From Actinomycetota bacterium (GTDB lineage Bacteria > Actinomycetota > Actinomycetes > Nanopelagicales > Nanopelagicaceae), in contig WLNY01000004.1 in NCBI GenBank assembly GCA_009699575.1, positions 1 to 64,000 of the forward strand: DNA of 64,000 bases. Direction: 5' to 3'. Shown here one piece after another: positions 39,451 through 48,378 of this stretch. Made by a program: the position numbers and the translations under genes. A model generated the notes under the pieces. That model made no database searches. It was not told the origin of the DNA and was given only the letters and a program-made list of their open reading frames with translations. The number at the start of each line of letters is the position of its first letter. The stretch's first letter is position 1.

Positions 39451-40932
39451 ATGCAATTTTCTCCAGTTATGGCCAGTGGGCCGCGTATCGAAAATATTTT
39501 AACGTGTGACGTAATCTCTATCGGATTTGCCAAAGAAAAAGATGGATCATGGGTTCTTACTGGCCCAACATCTCTTGTTGCCAATGTTGAAACCTTCTTT
39601 GGGTTAGATCTTCTGGACGAGTTGGCGTTCTTTACTCCATCGGGGAAAGCCGGCGAACTATTTGAAATTCCTGTCAGCGCGCAAGCAACCAAGGCAGGAA
39701 GAATATTTCTCACGTGCGTGGGGGACAAGACCACACCTGACTTGCGACTTGCAGGGGCTGCAATAGGAAGAAAAGTACGTGAAAAATCCATTGACGTTGT
39801 AAGTCTTTGTGCCAAAGATAAATTAGAGATTAAAGCCCACGCAATTTCAATGGTACTTGGTGCCTATACATGGAATCAAAAAAGTGATGCGAAGAAAGGA
39901 AAGCCCAAGTTCTTTGTCGTAACAAATGATTCTAGAAATATTGAAGAGGCGCAGATTATTGCCCACGCTGTTTGCATGGCTCGAAATTTAATTCATACTC
40001 CAGCAAACATTAAGAACCCTGCTTGGATGGCATCGCAAGCTCAAAAAATTGCGAGAGAGAAGAAACTTACAATCAATGTGTTGGCGGGAAAGGGGCTAGA
40101 TAAATTTGGTGGGCTCCGTGCAGTTGGAAATTCCTCACCAAATCCAGGTCCACGTTTCATTCAAATTGGTTACGTCCCTAAAGGTGTCAAGAAAAATAGA
40201 AAACATATTGTGCTTGTTGGTAAAGGGATTACATTTGATACAGGTGGCATTTCTCTCAAGCGGCCATACGACACGATGACTGCAATGAAGAGTGACATGG
40301 CGGGAGCCGCTGCAATATTAAGTGTGCTCAGCGCATTGGCAGATTTAAAGCCAGATGTTCAAGTCAGTGCATTACTTATGTGCGCAGAAAATGCACTCTC
40401 CGGAACATCGCAACGTCCAAGTGATGTTATTACCCATTTTGGCGGAACAACTGTCGAGGTTATTAATACGGACGCAGAAGGACGACTCGTCCTTGCCGAT
40501 GGTCTTGCTTTTGCGGATCTGACTTTAAACCCAGATTTCCTTGTAGACATTGCCACATTAACAGGCGCGGCAACGCTTGCTCTGGGTCGCCAATATGGTG
40601 CGATGTATACGCGAGATAAAGCGTTAGCACGTTCGCTTGTGGCCGTAGGCGAACGTTCTGGAGATCGCTTATGGCACATGCCACTTATAGATGATTATGA
40701 AGATGCACTTGAAAGCGATATTGCAGATTTTAATCACACCGCAGATAAAGGAGACTATTCTGCAGGTTCTGTGACTGCCGCACTCTTCTTAGAAAAATTT
40801 GTTGGAGATCGACGCTGGGTTCATCTAGATATCGCTGGGGCGGCGCGCAGCGAAAGTGATGCGGGAGAAAGTCCAAAGGGCGGTACAGGCTTTGGAGTGC
40901 GCCTACTTATAGATTGGATTACCAACCTATGA
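39451..40932 (+). CDS. pepA: Leucyl aminopeptidase (M17)
   Basis: Cytosolic hexameric metallo-aminopeptidase that removes N-terminal residues from peptides. 493 residues. The C-terminal catalytic domain has GKGITFDTGGISLK with the metal-binding Lys and Asp, and the M17 signature NTDAEGRLVLADGLAFA. The N-terminal domain is divergent, as usual. It is coupled to the O-methyltransferase gene by ATGA. Confidence 0.94.
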   Translation: MQFSPVMASGPRIENILTCDVISIGFAKEKDGSWVLTGPTSLVANVETFFGLDLLDELAFFTPSGKAGELFEIPVSAQATKAGRIFLTCVGDKTTPDLRLAGAAIGRKVREKSIDVVSLCAKDKLEIKAHAISMVLGAYTWNQKSDAKKGKPKFFVVTNDSRNIEEAQIIAHAVCMARNLIHTPANIKNPAWMASQAQKIAREKKLTINVLAGKGLDKFGGLRAVGNSSPNPGPRFIQIGYVPKGVKKNRKHIVLVGKGITFDTGGISLKRPYDTMTAMKSDMAGAAAILSVLSALADLKPDVQVSALLMCAENALSGTSQRPSDVITHFGGTTVEVINTDAEGRLVLADGLAFADLTLNPDFLVDIATLTGAATLALGRQYGAMYTRDKALARSLVAVGERSGDRLWHMPLIDDYEDALESDIADFNHTADKGDYSAGSVTAALFLEKFVGDRRWVHLDIAGAARSESDAGESPKGGTGFGVRLLIDWITNL

Positions 40933-41558
40933 TAAATACCGATCCGCACAATTACTCGGAACTCTTTATTGCCGAAGATGAGGTGAAACTACGAGCACGG
41001 GCACGCGGAGTTGAAGTAGGTGCACGAGATTGCTCGCCTGGTGTCGGTGCATTCTTGCGCCACCTCGCCCACCTTATTTATGCGCAAAGCGTTGTCGAAG
41101 TCGGGACTGGCTCTGGAGTCGGCAGCTTATGGGTTCTCGATGGAATGCTCGCAAGTGGCACACTCACAAGCATCGATGATGAAGTAGAACATTCACGCAT
41201 CGCTCGCATTGCCATGCAGGATGCCGATATTGCTCAAAGCCGATTTCGCTTAATTACAAATCCAGTTATGGATGTGATGACAAAATTAACTGATCGTGCC
41301 TATGACTTAGTAATTCTGCGTCACAATCCTGAAGACCTCGCATTTGCAATTGACGAAACTCATCGCATGCTTCGCAGCGGTGGAGTGATGGTCATTGATG
41401 ATTTTTTTGGTGGATCCAAAGTATCCGACCCTGCTCAGCGAGACCCTCGAACTGTTGCGCTACGTGAGGCTGGGAAAATGGTTAGAAATCAGCAGGAAAA
41501 GTGGGTGACCTCGCTTATTCCGCTCGCCGATGGTTTGTTGCTTGCTACTAAGTTATAG
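40929..41558 (+). CDS. SAM-dependent O-methyltransferase (class I, family 3-like)
   Basis: A 209-residue methyltransferase with the SAM-binding VVEVGTGSGVGSLWVLDGM near residue 60, the acidic loop TSIDDE, and VIDDFFGG near the end. It corresponds to the O-methyltransferase gene upstream of sigE-htrA in mycobacteria (Rv1220c). The substrate is unknown. ATG overlaps the pepA stop by 4 bases; a TTG five codons upstream is less likely. Confidence 0.85.
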   Translation: MINTDPHNYSELFIAEDEVKLRARARGVEVGARDCSPGVGAFLRHLAHLIYAQSVVEVGTGSGVGSLWVLDGMLASGTLTSIDDEVEHSRIARIAMQDADIAQSRFRLITNPVMDVMTKLTDRAYDLVILRHNPEDLAFAIDETHRMLRSGGVMVIDDFFGGSKVSDPAQRDPRTVALREAGKMVRNQQEKWVTSLIPLADGLLLATKL

Positions 41559-41570
41559 GAAGATATACCT

Positions 41571-42725
41571 ATGACGTTCTTCCAGCGAAACAAGAATAAA
41601 TTTTCCACAACGGTTGCTCAGCCATGGTGGGAAGCTTCACAAAAGAGGAACCTAAAGAAATCTAAATCAACATCCACCGGAGCTATAGCTATTGCAGTGA
41701 CAGCTGGGGTATTTGGCGGTATCGCTATTGTTAATTTTGATGGCGGCATTTTGGGTCATCGAGTCAATCTCGTATCTGTAAATAATTCAATCGAGCGAGC
41801 TCCAAATTCTGTAGCCGGAATTGCAGCTCGAGTTTTACCATCAGTCGTTTCTATCTCAACGGTTACTTCCACAGGTGGAGGAACCGGATCAGGATTTATC
41901 ATTGATGAAAATGGATACATTCTGACAAATAATCATGTAGTTCAAGATGCGGCCACGTCGGATGGAACGATAACAGTCACGCTAAATGATGGAACTGAAT
42001 TTAAAGGGAAAATAATTGGCCGAGATGCTGCGTATGATTTAGCTGTTCTAAAGATAAGCGCAACCAAATTACCGGCAATGCAATTTGGAGATAGCGACAA
42101 AGTTGCTGTCGGAGATGCGGTGCTTGCAGTTGGATCTCCTCTAGGTCTTTCTGGAACAGTCACTCTTGGGATAATTAGTGCAAAAGATAGAGCTGTAACA
42201 GCAGGAGAATCTGGCGGTACAAGTTCATTTATTAATGCACTTCAAACTGATGCAGCGGTGAATCCTGGAAATTCTGGAGGCCCACTCGTTGATTCAACGG
42301 GAGCGGTGATTGGTGTCAATAGCGCCATCGCCTCCCTTGGTATTTCACAGACAACTCAGTCAGGCTCGATTGGTTTGGGTTTTGCAATCCCAATAAATCA
42401 AGCACGCAAAACGGCTTCGCAATTAATTAAGACAGGCAAAGCCACATATCCAGTAATCGGCGTCAGTGTCGATATGGGATTCACTGGAGAAGGTGCCAAA
42501 ATTTCAAATGTTTCAGGGTCAATTATGAGTGGCGGACCTGCGCAAAAGGCTGGACTCAAAGCAGGTGATGTGATTGTTGGTCTTGATAACAAGACGATCT
42601 CTTCTGCTGAAGAGCTAATCGTCTATGTGCGTTCTAAGAGTGTGGGCGATCGCGTGAGCGTTAAGTATCTGCGCGGAACCACGACCACCATAGTCTCTCT
42701 GGTCTTGGTTGCTGGCAAGAACTAG
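41571..42725 (+). CDS. htrA: HtrA/DegP-type serine protease with PDZ domain
   Basis: Membrane-anchored envelope protease and chaperone, 384 residues. One N-terminal transmembrane segment (about 36-56) precedes the trypsin-like domain with the triad in TNNHVVQD, YDLAVLK and NPGNSGGP. A C-terminal PDZ domain runs from about residue 300 (SGGPAQKAGLKAGDVIVG). The ribosome site is AGGAAG. In mycobacteria sigE and rseA lie between the methyltransferase and htrA; here only 12 bases separate them. Confidence 0.93.
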   Translation: MTFFQRNKNKFSTTVAQPWWEASQKRNLKKSKSTSTGAIAIAVTAGVFGGIAIVNFDGGILGHRVNLVSVNNSIERAPNSVAGIAARVLPSVVSISTVTSTGGGTGSGFIIDENGYILTNNHVVQDAATSDGTITVTLNDGTEFKGKIIGRDAAYDLAVLKISATKLPAMQFGDSDKVAVGDAVLAVGSPLGLSGTVTLGIISAKDRAVTAGESGGTSSFINALQTDAAVNPGNSGGPLVDSTGAVIGVNSAIASLGISQTTQSGSIGLGFAIPINQARKTASQLIKTGKATYPVIGVSVDMGFTGEGAKISNVSGSIMSGGPAQKAGLKAGDVIVGLDNKTISSAEELIVYVRSKSVGDRVSVKYLRGTTTTIVSLVLVAGKN

Positions 42726-42739
42726 TACAGAGTTGCCTG

Positions 42740-42745
42740 TAGGCT
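42740..42745 (+). promoter_or_regulatory. -10 element, leaderless start of tatB
   Basis: TAGGCT, 6 bases (ATTAAT), ATG at 42752. Confidence 0.6.
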
Positions 42746-42751
42746 ATTAAT

Positions 42752-43063
42752 ATGTTTTTCGACATAGGCCCTGGGGAATTTATTGGCCTAGCCATTCTTG
42801 GACTTATTCTTGTTGGTCCCGAAAGAATGCCAAAACTAGCAGCAGAAGCGGCCAAGTTAGTTAAGAAAATTAGAGGACTTTCCCAGATTGCAACGACTGA
42901 ATTGCGTGAAACTCTTGGACCTGGTTTCGAAGATTTGAAACCAACAGACCTTAACCCGAAGACATTTATTAAAAAGCAATTAGCAGATGCGCTCGATGAA
43001 GGCGAAGTTGTTGAGAATAAGCCCCAAACGTTTGAAGCCAAGATAGATCCAGATCTTTTATGA
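42752..43063 (+). CDS. tatB: Sec-independent protein translocase TatB
   Basis: Twin-arginine translocation component, 103 residues. The N-terminal span MFFDIGPGEFIGLAILGLIL includes the Glu and Gly-Pro hinge at the membrane edge, followed by the amphipathic helix ERMPKLAAEAAKLVKKI and an acidic tail. Its position between htrA and mrp, as in mycobacteria, supports TatB rather than TatA. It overlaps mrp by 4 bases. Confidence 0.9.
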   Translation: MFFDIGPGEFIGLAILGLILVGPERMPKLAAEAAKLVKKIRGLSQIATTELRETLGPGFEDLKPTDLNPKTFIKKQLADALDEGEVVENKPQTFEAKIDPDLL

Positions 43064-44181
43064 CAATGATTGATCAGATCAATGCTGCTTTAGCAAAAGT
43101 TGAAGATCCTGAGATTCATCGCCCGCTCCCAGATTTGGGAATGGTTGACTCAGTAGCTTTTAATGAAGGCATAGCAACATTGAAAATACTTCTTACAATT
43201 TCTGGATGCCCAATGCAGGATCGCTTGCGAAGTGATATTACAAGCGCCTTGACTTCTATAGAAGGCGTTAATTCTGTAGTGCTGACTTTTGGGGTCATGT
43301 CTGAAGAGCAACGAGGAAACTTAAAATCAATTTTACGAAATGGTAGAGAGAAAATTATTCCATTCGCCCAACCCGAGTCTCTGACACGGGTCATTGGAAT
43401 TGCATCTGGCAAAGGGGGAGTAGGCAAATCATCAGTTACTGCCAATCTTGCAATCGCTGCAGCTAAAAAAGGGCTACGTGTGGGAATTTTAGATGCGGAT
43501 GTTTACGGACATTCAATTCCACGTTTGATGGGTCTCATTGGTCAACGTCCTACCGCAATTGACCAGATGTTTATTCCTCTGGAGTCATTCGGTGTGAAAA
43601 CAGTGTCAATGGAAATGTTCAAACCTGATCGTGCTGACCCCGTAGCGTATAGAGGACCTTTATTACATCGAGTGCTCGAACAATTGCTTTCGGATGCATA
43701 CTGGGGAGATCTTGATTTGCTTCTGATTGATTTGCCACCGGGAACAGGTGACCTTGCAATTTCACTAGGGCAATTGATTCCCGCTTCGGAAATTCTTGTT
43801 GTAACCACACCTCAAATTGCCGCGGCTGAGGTTGCTGAACGCGCGGGACGCATCGCGCATCAGATCAAACAGCACGTCATCGGCGTTATCGAAAATATGT
43901 CAGAGTTTCCATGTCCACATTGTGGGGACATCATTTCTCTATTTGGAACTGGCGGAGGCGAAGAGACGGCGCGCAGGCTTTCGGAATTAGTTGGAAATGA
44001 TGTTGCCCTACTTGGAAAAATTCCTTTTAGTCCAGATCTTCGTACTGGAGGAGATGAGGGCAATCCAGTGGTAATGCAATTCCCAGAGTCACCCGCGGCA
44101 ATTGCTATTGAATTAATTGTCGATCAAATAATTGTGCGGAAGAAATCCTTACTCGGTGTCAGACTTGGGCTTGCTACGTAA
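43060..44181 (+). CDS. mrp: Mrp/ApbC-type iron-sulfur cluster carrier ATPase
   Basis: A 373-residue P-loop protein that delivers Fe-S clusters. The N-terminal MIP18/DUF59 domain spans residues 1-90. The deviant Walker A GKGGVGKSS is near 122, DADVYGHSIPRLMG follows, and the cluster-bridging CPHC motif (FPCPHCGD) is near 285. Coupled to tatB by ATGA. Its 3' end overlaps the convergent DUF1003 gene by 33 bases. Confidence 0.93.
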   Translation: MTMIDQINAALAKVEDPEIHRPLPDLGMVDSVAFNEGIATLKILLTISGCPMQDRLRSDITSALTSIEGVNSVVLTFGVMSEEQRGNLKSILRNGREKIIPFAQPESLTRVIGIASGKGGVGKSSVTANLAIAAAKKGLRVGILDADVYGHSIPRLMGLIGQRPTAIDQMFIPLESFGVKTVSMEMFKPDRADPVAYRGPLLHRVLEQLLSDAYWGDLDLLLIDLPPGTGDLAISLGQLIPASEILVVTTPQIAAAEVAERAGRIAHQIKQHVIGVIENMSEFPCPHCGDIISLFGTGGGEETARRLSELVGNDVALLGKIPFSPDLRTGGDEGNPVVMQFPESPAAIAIELIVDQIIVRKKSLLGVRLGLAT

Positions 44182-44646
44182 ATCTTCTGCTAATTCTTTA
44201 CGTAAATCCGAGAGTTCGCTTCTCATGAAGTCGCGAGTGGCAACTTCGCCTAGCGAAATTCTTAGGCTGGCAAGTTCACGAGTAAGATATTCAGTATCAG
44301 CAATTGTGCGTTCATTTCGCGCACGGTCTTCATTGAATTGAATTCGATCACGATCAGCTTGACGATTTTGCGCAAGCAAAATTAGCGGCGCAGCATATGA
44401 GGCTTGCAACGAAAGAATCAAAGTTAAGAAAATAAAGGGATAATCATCAAATCTCAAATCACGTGGCGCAAGTGAATTCCACGTCACCCAAAATAAAACA
44501 AATACAGTCATGTAAACAAGGAAACGAGCGGTGCCAAGGAAACGAGCAAATCTTTCTGAGAGTCTGCCAAATGCCTCAGGATCATAGTTTGGGCGCAATG
44601 AGCGACGAGCCTCGCGAGGCGTATCTAGTCGATTATGACGAGCCAT
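44149..44646 (-). CDS. DUF1003 membrane protein
   Basis: A 165-residue protein with two transmembrane helices (about 42-60 and 70-92) connected by a loop containing DYPFIFLTLILSLQASYAAPLILL, the DUF1003 core. The C-terminal half is a charged coiled-coil-like cytoplasmic region. Function is unknown. The start codon follows GGGAGG located within the end of the MgtE-like gene upstream, so the two are co-translated. Confidence 0.85.
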   Translation of the reverse strand: MARHNRLDTPREARRSLRPNYDPEAFGRLSERFARFLGTARFLVYMTVFVLFWVTWNSLAPRDLRFDDYPFIFLTLILSLQASYAAPLILLAQNRQADRDRIQFNEDRARNERTIADTEYLTRELASLRISLGEVATRDFMRSELSDLRKELAEDLRSKPKSDTE

Positions 44647-44648
44647 TG

Positions 44649-45956
44649 TTAGACCTCCCTACTTAGATCATTACGTAGTTCCTCTGAATTTAATACTTCT
44701 GCAGTCAGTGACATATCGCGGTGGTCGTGGCGCCAATTATCTGGAAGTAGATGATCAAGTACGTCATCAACAGTCACAGCTCCAAGCAGCCGATCGTTTC
44801 CATCAATAACTGGAACAGAGAGCAAGTTATAACTCGCTAAATACGATGACACTTCGTTCAGTGAAGCTTCCGGCTTTAACCCTTGAGTGTCAGTGTCGAC
44901 CATTGAGCCGAGCAATGTTGCAGGTGGCTCGCGTAAGAGACGTTGATAGTGCGCAATTCCAATAAATCTTCCAGTTGGAGTTTCTAATGGCGAACGACAT
45001 ATAAATACTTGCGATGCAAGTGCGGGAGAAATTTCGCTTTGACGCACTGCAGCAAGCGCATCAGCAACTGTGTTATCTGCCGTCATCACAATTGGTTCTG
45101 TCGTCATCATGCCGCCTGCAGAATAATCTTCGTAATTCATCAGTCTTCGAACATCTTGAGCATCTTCTGGTTCCATCAACTCAAGTAGTGCTGCAGCGCG
45201 TTCTTGTCCTACTTCACGGAGTAGATCTGCGGCATCATCTGGATCCATTTCACCCAACACATCTGCAGCTCTTTCTCCTTCAAGTTGGGCAAGAAGTTCA
45301 ACTCGTGCAGCTTCATCCATCTCTTCAAGGACGTCAGCAAGGCGCTCATCATCGAGTGCGCGTGCAATTTCAACTCGACGCTTTGGGGCAAGGTCGTGCA
45401 AGACCGAAGCCAAATCTGCTGCACGTAATTTACTTAAGGTAGAAAGAAGATTTGTTACGCCTTGATTTAGTTCTGCAAATGCAAAACCTGTTACTTCTTC
45501 CCATGCCACAGTCGAGGTTGCGCCTTTACGACGCAGCCCATGACCTCGACGCATAATATGAACTTTGGTAATTAACCAATCTCCAGTTCGATTTTGATCC
45601 ATTCCCATATCTTCAACAATGACAGATTCATCACTGTCAATGAGAGTCACTGTTCGATCAAGCATTTCACCTAAAACTAATATTTCACCTGGTCGTGTAT
45701 CAAAACGGCGCATGTTGAGAAGCCCTGTTATGACTACCGTTCCACTTTCAATAGAAGTGACACGTGTAATGGGAACAAAAACACGTCGTCGAAGTGGTAC
45801 CTCAACTACGAGGCCAAGAATTCGAGGTGATTGATTATTTGCGCGAAGGGTCGCGACAGCATCTCTCACCTTTCCTACTGGATCGCCATTAGGGTCAAAA
45901 ACTGCGGTACCTGCAAGACGGGCGAGAAACACACGATTGTTGTGGTTTGCGCTCAT
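44649..45956 (-). CDS. MgtE N-terminal/CBS domain protein without membrane domain
   Basis: A 435-residue soluble protein. Residues about 5-160 contain PRC-barrel-like segments, the middle (about 190-290) is the helical MgtE N-terminal domain (LEEMDEAARVELLAQLEGERAADVLGEM), and two CBS domains follow (about 300-415). The membrane-embedded magnesium channel part of real MgtE is missing, as in other actinobacterial homologues of Rv1232c. It may be a magnesium- or nucleotide-sensing regulator. The start at 45956 is chosen by the leaderless promoter. Confidence 0.85.
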   Translation of the reverse strand: MSANHNNRVFLARLAGTAVFDPNGDPVGKVRDAVATLRANNQSPRILGLVVEVPLRRRVFVPITRVTSIESGTVVITGLLNMRRFDTRPGEILVLGEMLDRTVTLIDSDESVIVEDMGMDQNRTGDWLITKVHIMRRGHGLRRKGATSTVAWEEVTGFAFAELNQGVTNLLSTLSKLRAADLASVLHDLAPKRRVEIARALDDERLADVLEEMDEAARVELLAQLEGERAADVLGEMDPDDAADLLREVGQERAAALLELMEPEDAQDVRRLMNYEDYSAGGMMTTEPIVMTADNTVADALAAVRQSEISPALASQVFICRSPLETPTGRFIGIAHYQRLLREPPATLLGSMVDTDTQGLKPEASLNEVSSYLASYNLLSVPVIDGNDRLLGAVTVDDVLDHLLPDNWRHDHRDMSLTAEVLNSEELRNDLSREV

Positions 45957-45962
45957 GAGGTA

Positions 45963-45968
45963 AGGGTA
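45963..45968 (-). promoter_or_regulatory. -10 element, leaderless start of the MgtE-like gene
   Basis: TACCCT, 6 bases (TACCTC), ATG at 45956. Confidence 0.55.
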
Positions 45969-46013
45969 TCGGCTCACGAGCACTGCTCGCTTTCGCATTA
46001 GGGCACACAAGCA

Positions 46014-46019
46014 GATACT
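46014..46019 (+). promoter_or_regulatory. -10 element of the EamA transporter gene
   Basis: GATACT ends 8 bases before the ATG at 46028. A short or absent leader is likely. Confidence 0.4.
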
Positions 46020-46027
46020 TTTGCCTC

Positions 46028-46918
46028 ATGTCCCAAGAAATTGAAGTTCCGAGCAGGCCCGATCTCATTCGATTAGGCGTGGGAATTATTGGAATTGGTA
46101 CTTCTGGACCATTGATTGCTTTGAGCACTATGCCAATTCCCACGTTGATTTTCTGGCGCAATTTAGGTGGATCAATCGTAACTCTCCCTTTTGCACTTCG
46201 CCACAAAGCCGATCGCACGGGGTTACGATGGGCCGTTCTTGCCGGATTTATCCTGGCACTTCACTTCATCGGATTTTTCTTGGCAATGCGATTAACCACT
46301 GTTGCTGCAGGAACTGCGATGGTCGCTCTTCAACCAATATTTGCAGCCCTCTTTGTCAGAATGACAGGGGGCCACATTCCATCACGTGCATGGCTTGGAA
46401 TGGTTGTCAGTTTTTTTGGAGTGCTTCTAATCTCTGGGGTCGATCTACATATATCTGTGAGATCTTTCATGGGAGATGTTGCGGCGCTCGTTTCTGCAGC
46501 CCTCGCGGCGATTTATATGATGGCGGGATCGCGCGCGCGTCAAACTTTGGAAAATACTAGCTATACAACTGTCTGTTATTTTGTTTGCGCGATAACTGCA
46601 CTTCCTATGGCGATATTTGGTGGTTATCAAGTCCTCCATTTCTCGACTCGTCAGTGGTGGATCGTCATCGGACTCATCGTTGGAGCGCAAATCTTGGGGC
46701 ACTCAATGTTTAATGCTGCGCTCAAAAGAGTTTCCCCCGCTGTTGTTTCGCTCATTATTTTCTTCGAAGTTCCAGTGAGTTCCGTTCTTGCTATGTGGTG
46801 GTTGGATCAGAGTCCACCTGCCGGTGTAATCCCAGGAATCATTTTGATTTTAACTGGTTGCGTCTTGGTTGTCATGCGAACAAGACCACAAAAAATTGAG
46901 GCAGAATTAACCCCATGA
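46028..46918 (+). CDS. EamA/DMT-superfamily transporter
   Basis: A 296-residue integral membrane protein with about ten helices arranged as two EamA repeats (about 10-140 and 150-285). Repeat features include TTVAAGTAMVALQPIFAALF in the first half and RVSPAVVSLIIFFEVPVSSVLA in the second. The family exports or imports small metabolites; the substrate is not predictable. It is followed by PHP and MarC genes, each coupled by a 4-base overlap. Confidence 0.87.
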   Translation: MSQEIEVPSRPDLIRLGVGIIGIGTSGPLIALSTMPIPTLIFWRNLGGSIVTLPFALRHKADRTGLRWAVLAGFILALHFIGFFLAMRLTTVAAGTAMVALQPIFAALFVRMTGGHIPSRAWLGMVVSFFGVLLISGVDLHISVRSFMGDVAALVSAALAAIYMMAGSRARQTLENTSYTTVCYFVCAITALPMAIFGGYQVLHFSTRQWWIVIGLIVGAQILGHSMFNAALKRVSPAVVSLIIFFEVPVSSVLAMWWLDQSPPAGVIPGIILILTGCVLVVMRTRPQKIEAELTP

Positions 46919-47760
46919 TTGACTTGCATACTCACACTACCTGTAGTGATGGTACGGACACTCCCCATTACTTAATTAATAAGGCTCTCTCTGAGGGTAT
47001 TTCAGTTCTTGCACTCACCGATCACGACACAACGTCAGGCTGGCAAGCCGCTATAGATGCATTGCGCCCTGGTTTAGATCTAGTACTTGGTGCTGAAATC
47101 TCTTGCTTAACAAATGACGGTCTCAGCGTTCATATGCTCGGGCTTCTCTTTGATGGCACTAATCAGCCAATGCAAGAAGCGCTAGAAAATACACGAGATG
47201 GTCGTATTCCTCGAATGCATAAAATGATTGAGTTGCTTCGCGAAGCTGGTTACAAGATTACTTTTGCAGATGTTGAATCCGTAGTGCCTGAAGGTGCAAC
47301 TCTTGGGCGGCCACATCTTGCTGACGCACTTGTAAAAGCTGGAATTGTAAAAAGTCGGGATGAGGCATTTTTGGATCTGCTCAACAATAATTCTCCTTTT
47401 TATGTTTCACATCTCGCGCCTACTCCGGTTGAGGCAATTAAATTAATTAGAGCCGCCGGGGGAGTAGCAGTCATTGCCCATCCATTTGCCACTCACCGTG
47501 GAGAAATACTTGCTAGCGAAGATTTCTTACCGATGAAAGAGGCAGGACTCAATGGAATAGAGGTAGATCACCGTGATCAAACCATGCAAGAGCGAGATCA
47601 GTTGCGAAAGATAGCGGCCGAACTTAATCTCGTAATGACTGGCTCGAGTGATTATCACGGTACCGGCAAACTCAATGCACTAGGTGAAAACCTGACAGAT
47701 CCAGCACAATGGGCTCACTTGGAATCAATGGCAAATGAACGAAGGGTCGTTCGGAAATGA
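46915..47760 (+). CDS. PHP-domain phosphoesterase
   Basis: A 281-residue PHP-superfamily metallo-phosphatase with DLHTHTTCSDGT at the N-terminus, LTDHDTTSGW, a VIAHP segment near residue 184, and a C-terminal GSSDYHG. These metal ligands match the RNase AM / 3',5'-nucleoside bisphosphatase group (YciV-like), which degrades pAp and RNA ends. Exact substrate is inferred. The gene is coupled on both sides by ATGA overlaps. Confidence 0.87.
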   Translation: MIDLHTHTTCSDGTDTPHYLINKALSEGISVLALTDHDTTSGWQAAIDALRPGLDLVLGAEISCLTNDGLSVHMLGLLFDGTNQPMQEALENTRDGRIPRMHKMIELLREAGYKITFADVESVVPEGATLGRPHLADALVKAGIVKSRDEAFLDLLNNNSPFYVSHLAPTPVEAIKLIRAAGGVAVIAHPFATHRGEILASEDFLPMKEAGLNGIEVDHRDQTMQERDQLRKIAAELNLVMTGSSDYHGTGKLNALGENLTDPAQWAHLESMANERRVVRK

Positions 47761-48374
47761 ATCTCGCCCAAGCATCGGCAGTAACTTTTGCTGCACAGGC
47801 TTTTGTTACGCTCTTTGTCATTCTTGACCCGCCAGGTGCGACGCCACTTTTTCTTGGGCTAGCAAGTGGCAAGTCCCCCAAGATGATGCGCCGACTTGCT
47901 TGGCAGGGAGCTAGCGTTTCTTTTATTATTATTACAAGCTTTGCGCTTTTCGGAAGATTCGTTTTGAATTATATGAATATTTCACTTGAGTCGTTACAAG
48001 CTGCAGGTGGGCTATTACTTTTACTTGTTTCCTTACAGTTACTCACTGGTGAGGCTACCGATGAAAGTAAGAGCTCAAGTAAAAATATTGCGCTAGTTCC
48101 CCTTGGGACTCCACTTTTGGCTGGTCCTGGCGCAATTGTGGCCACAATGATTTTCGTTCAAAAAATAGAAAATGTTGGCCAGGGAGTTGGATTAGCAATT
48201 GCCGTAATTGCGGTACATGTTGCAATTGCTCTGACGTTGATGGCGTCGACGAGTATTTTGAAAGTCATAAAGGATGCTGGCGTGCAATTAGTCGCAAGTA
48301 TTGCCGGACTATTGCTCGCAGCTATCGCAGTACAGATGCTCGTTGATGCCATAAAAGCATTTATCCAAAATTAG
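47757..48374 (+). CDS. MarC-family integral membrane protein
   Basis: A 205-residue protein with six predicted membrane spans in two repeated halves. The segments LFVILDPPGATPLFLGL and VPLGTPLLAGPGAIVATMIF are typical of MarC/YchE. The function of the family is unresolved; the original link to antibiotic resistance was not upheld. It is the last gene of the EamA-PHP-MarC unit and converges with the DEAD helicase, 4 bases away, with no visible terminator. Confidence 0.87.
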   Translation: MNLAQASAVTFAAQAFVTLFVILDPPGATPLFLGLASGKSPKMMRRLAWQGASVSFIIITSFALFGRFVLNYMNISLESLQAAGGLLLLLVSLQLLTGEATDESKSSSKNIALVPLGTPLLAGPGAIVATMIFVQKIENVGQGVGLAIAVIAVHVAIALTLMASTSILKVIKDAGVQLVASIAGLLLAAIAVQMLVDAIKAFIQN

Positions 48375-48378
48375 AGCT

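Noticed and set aside
39219-39815. 198-codon open frame on the minus strand
   Set aside because: It covers the start of pepA and all of the DUF3117 gene on the opposite strand, both of which are clear family members; no domain is visible.
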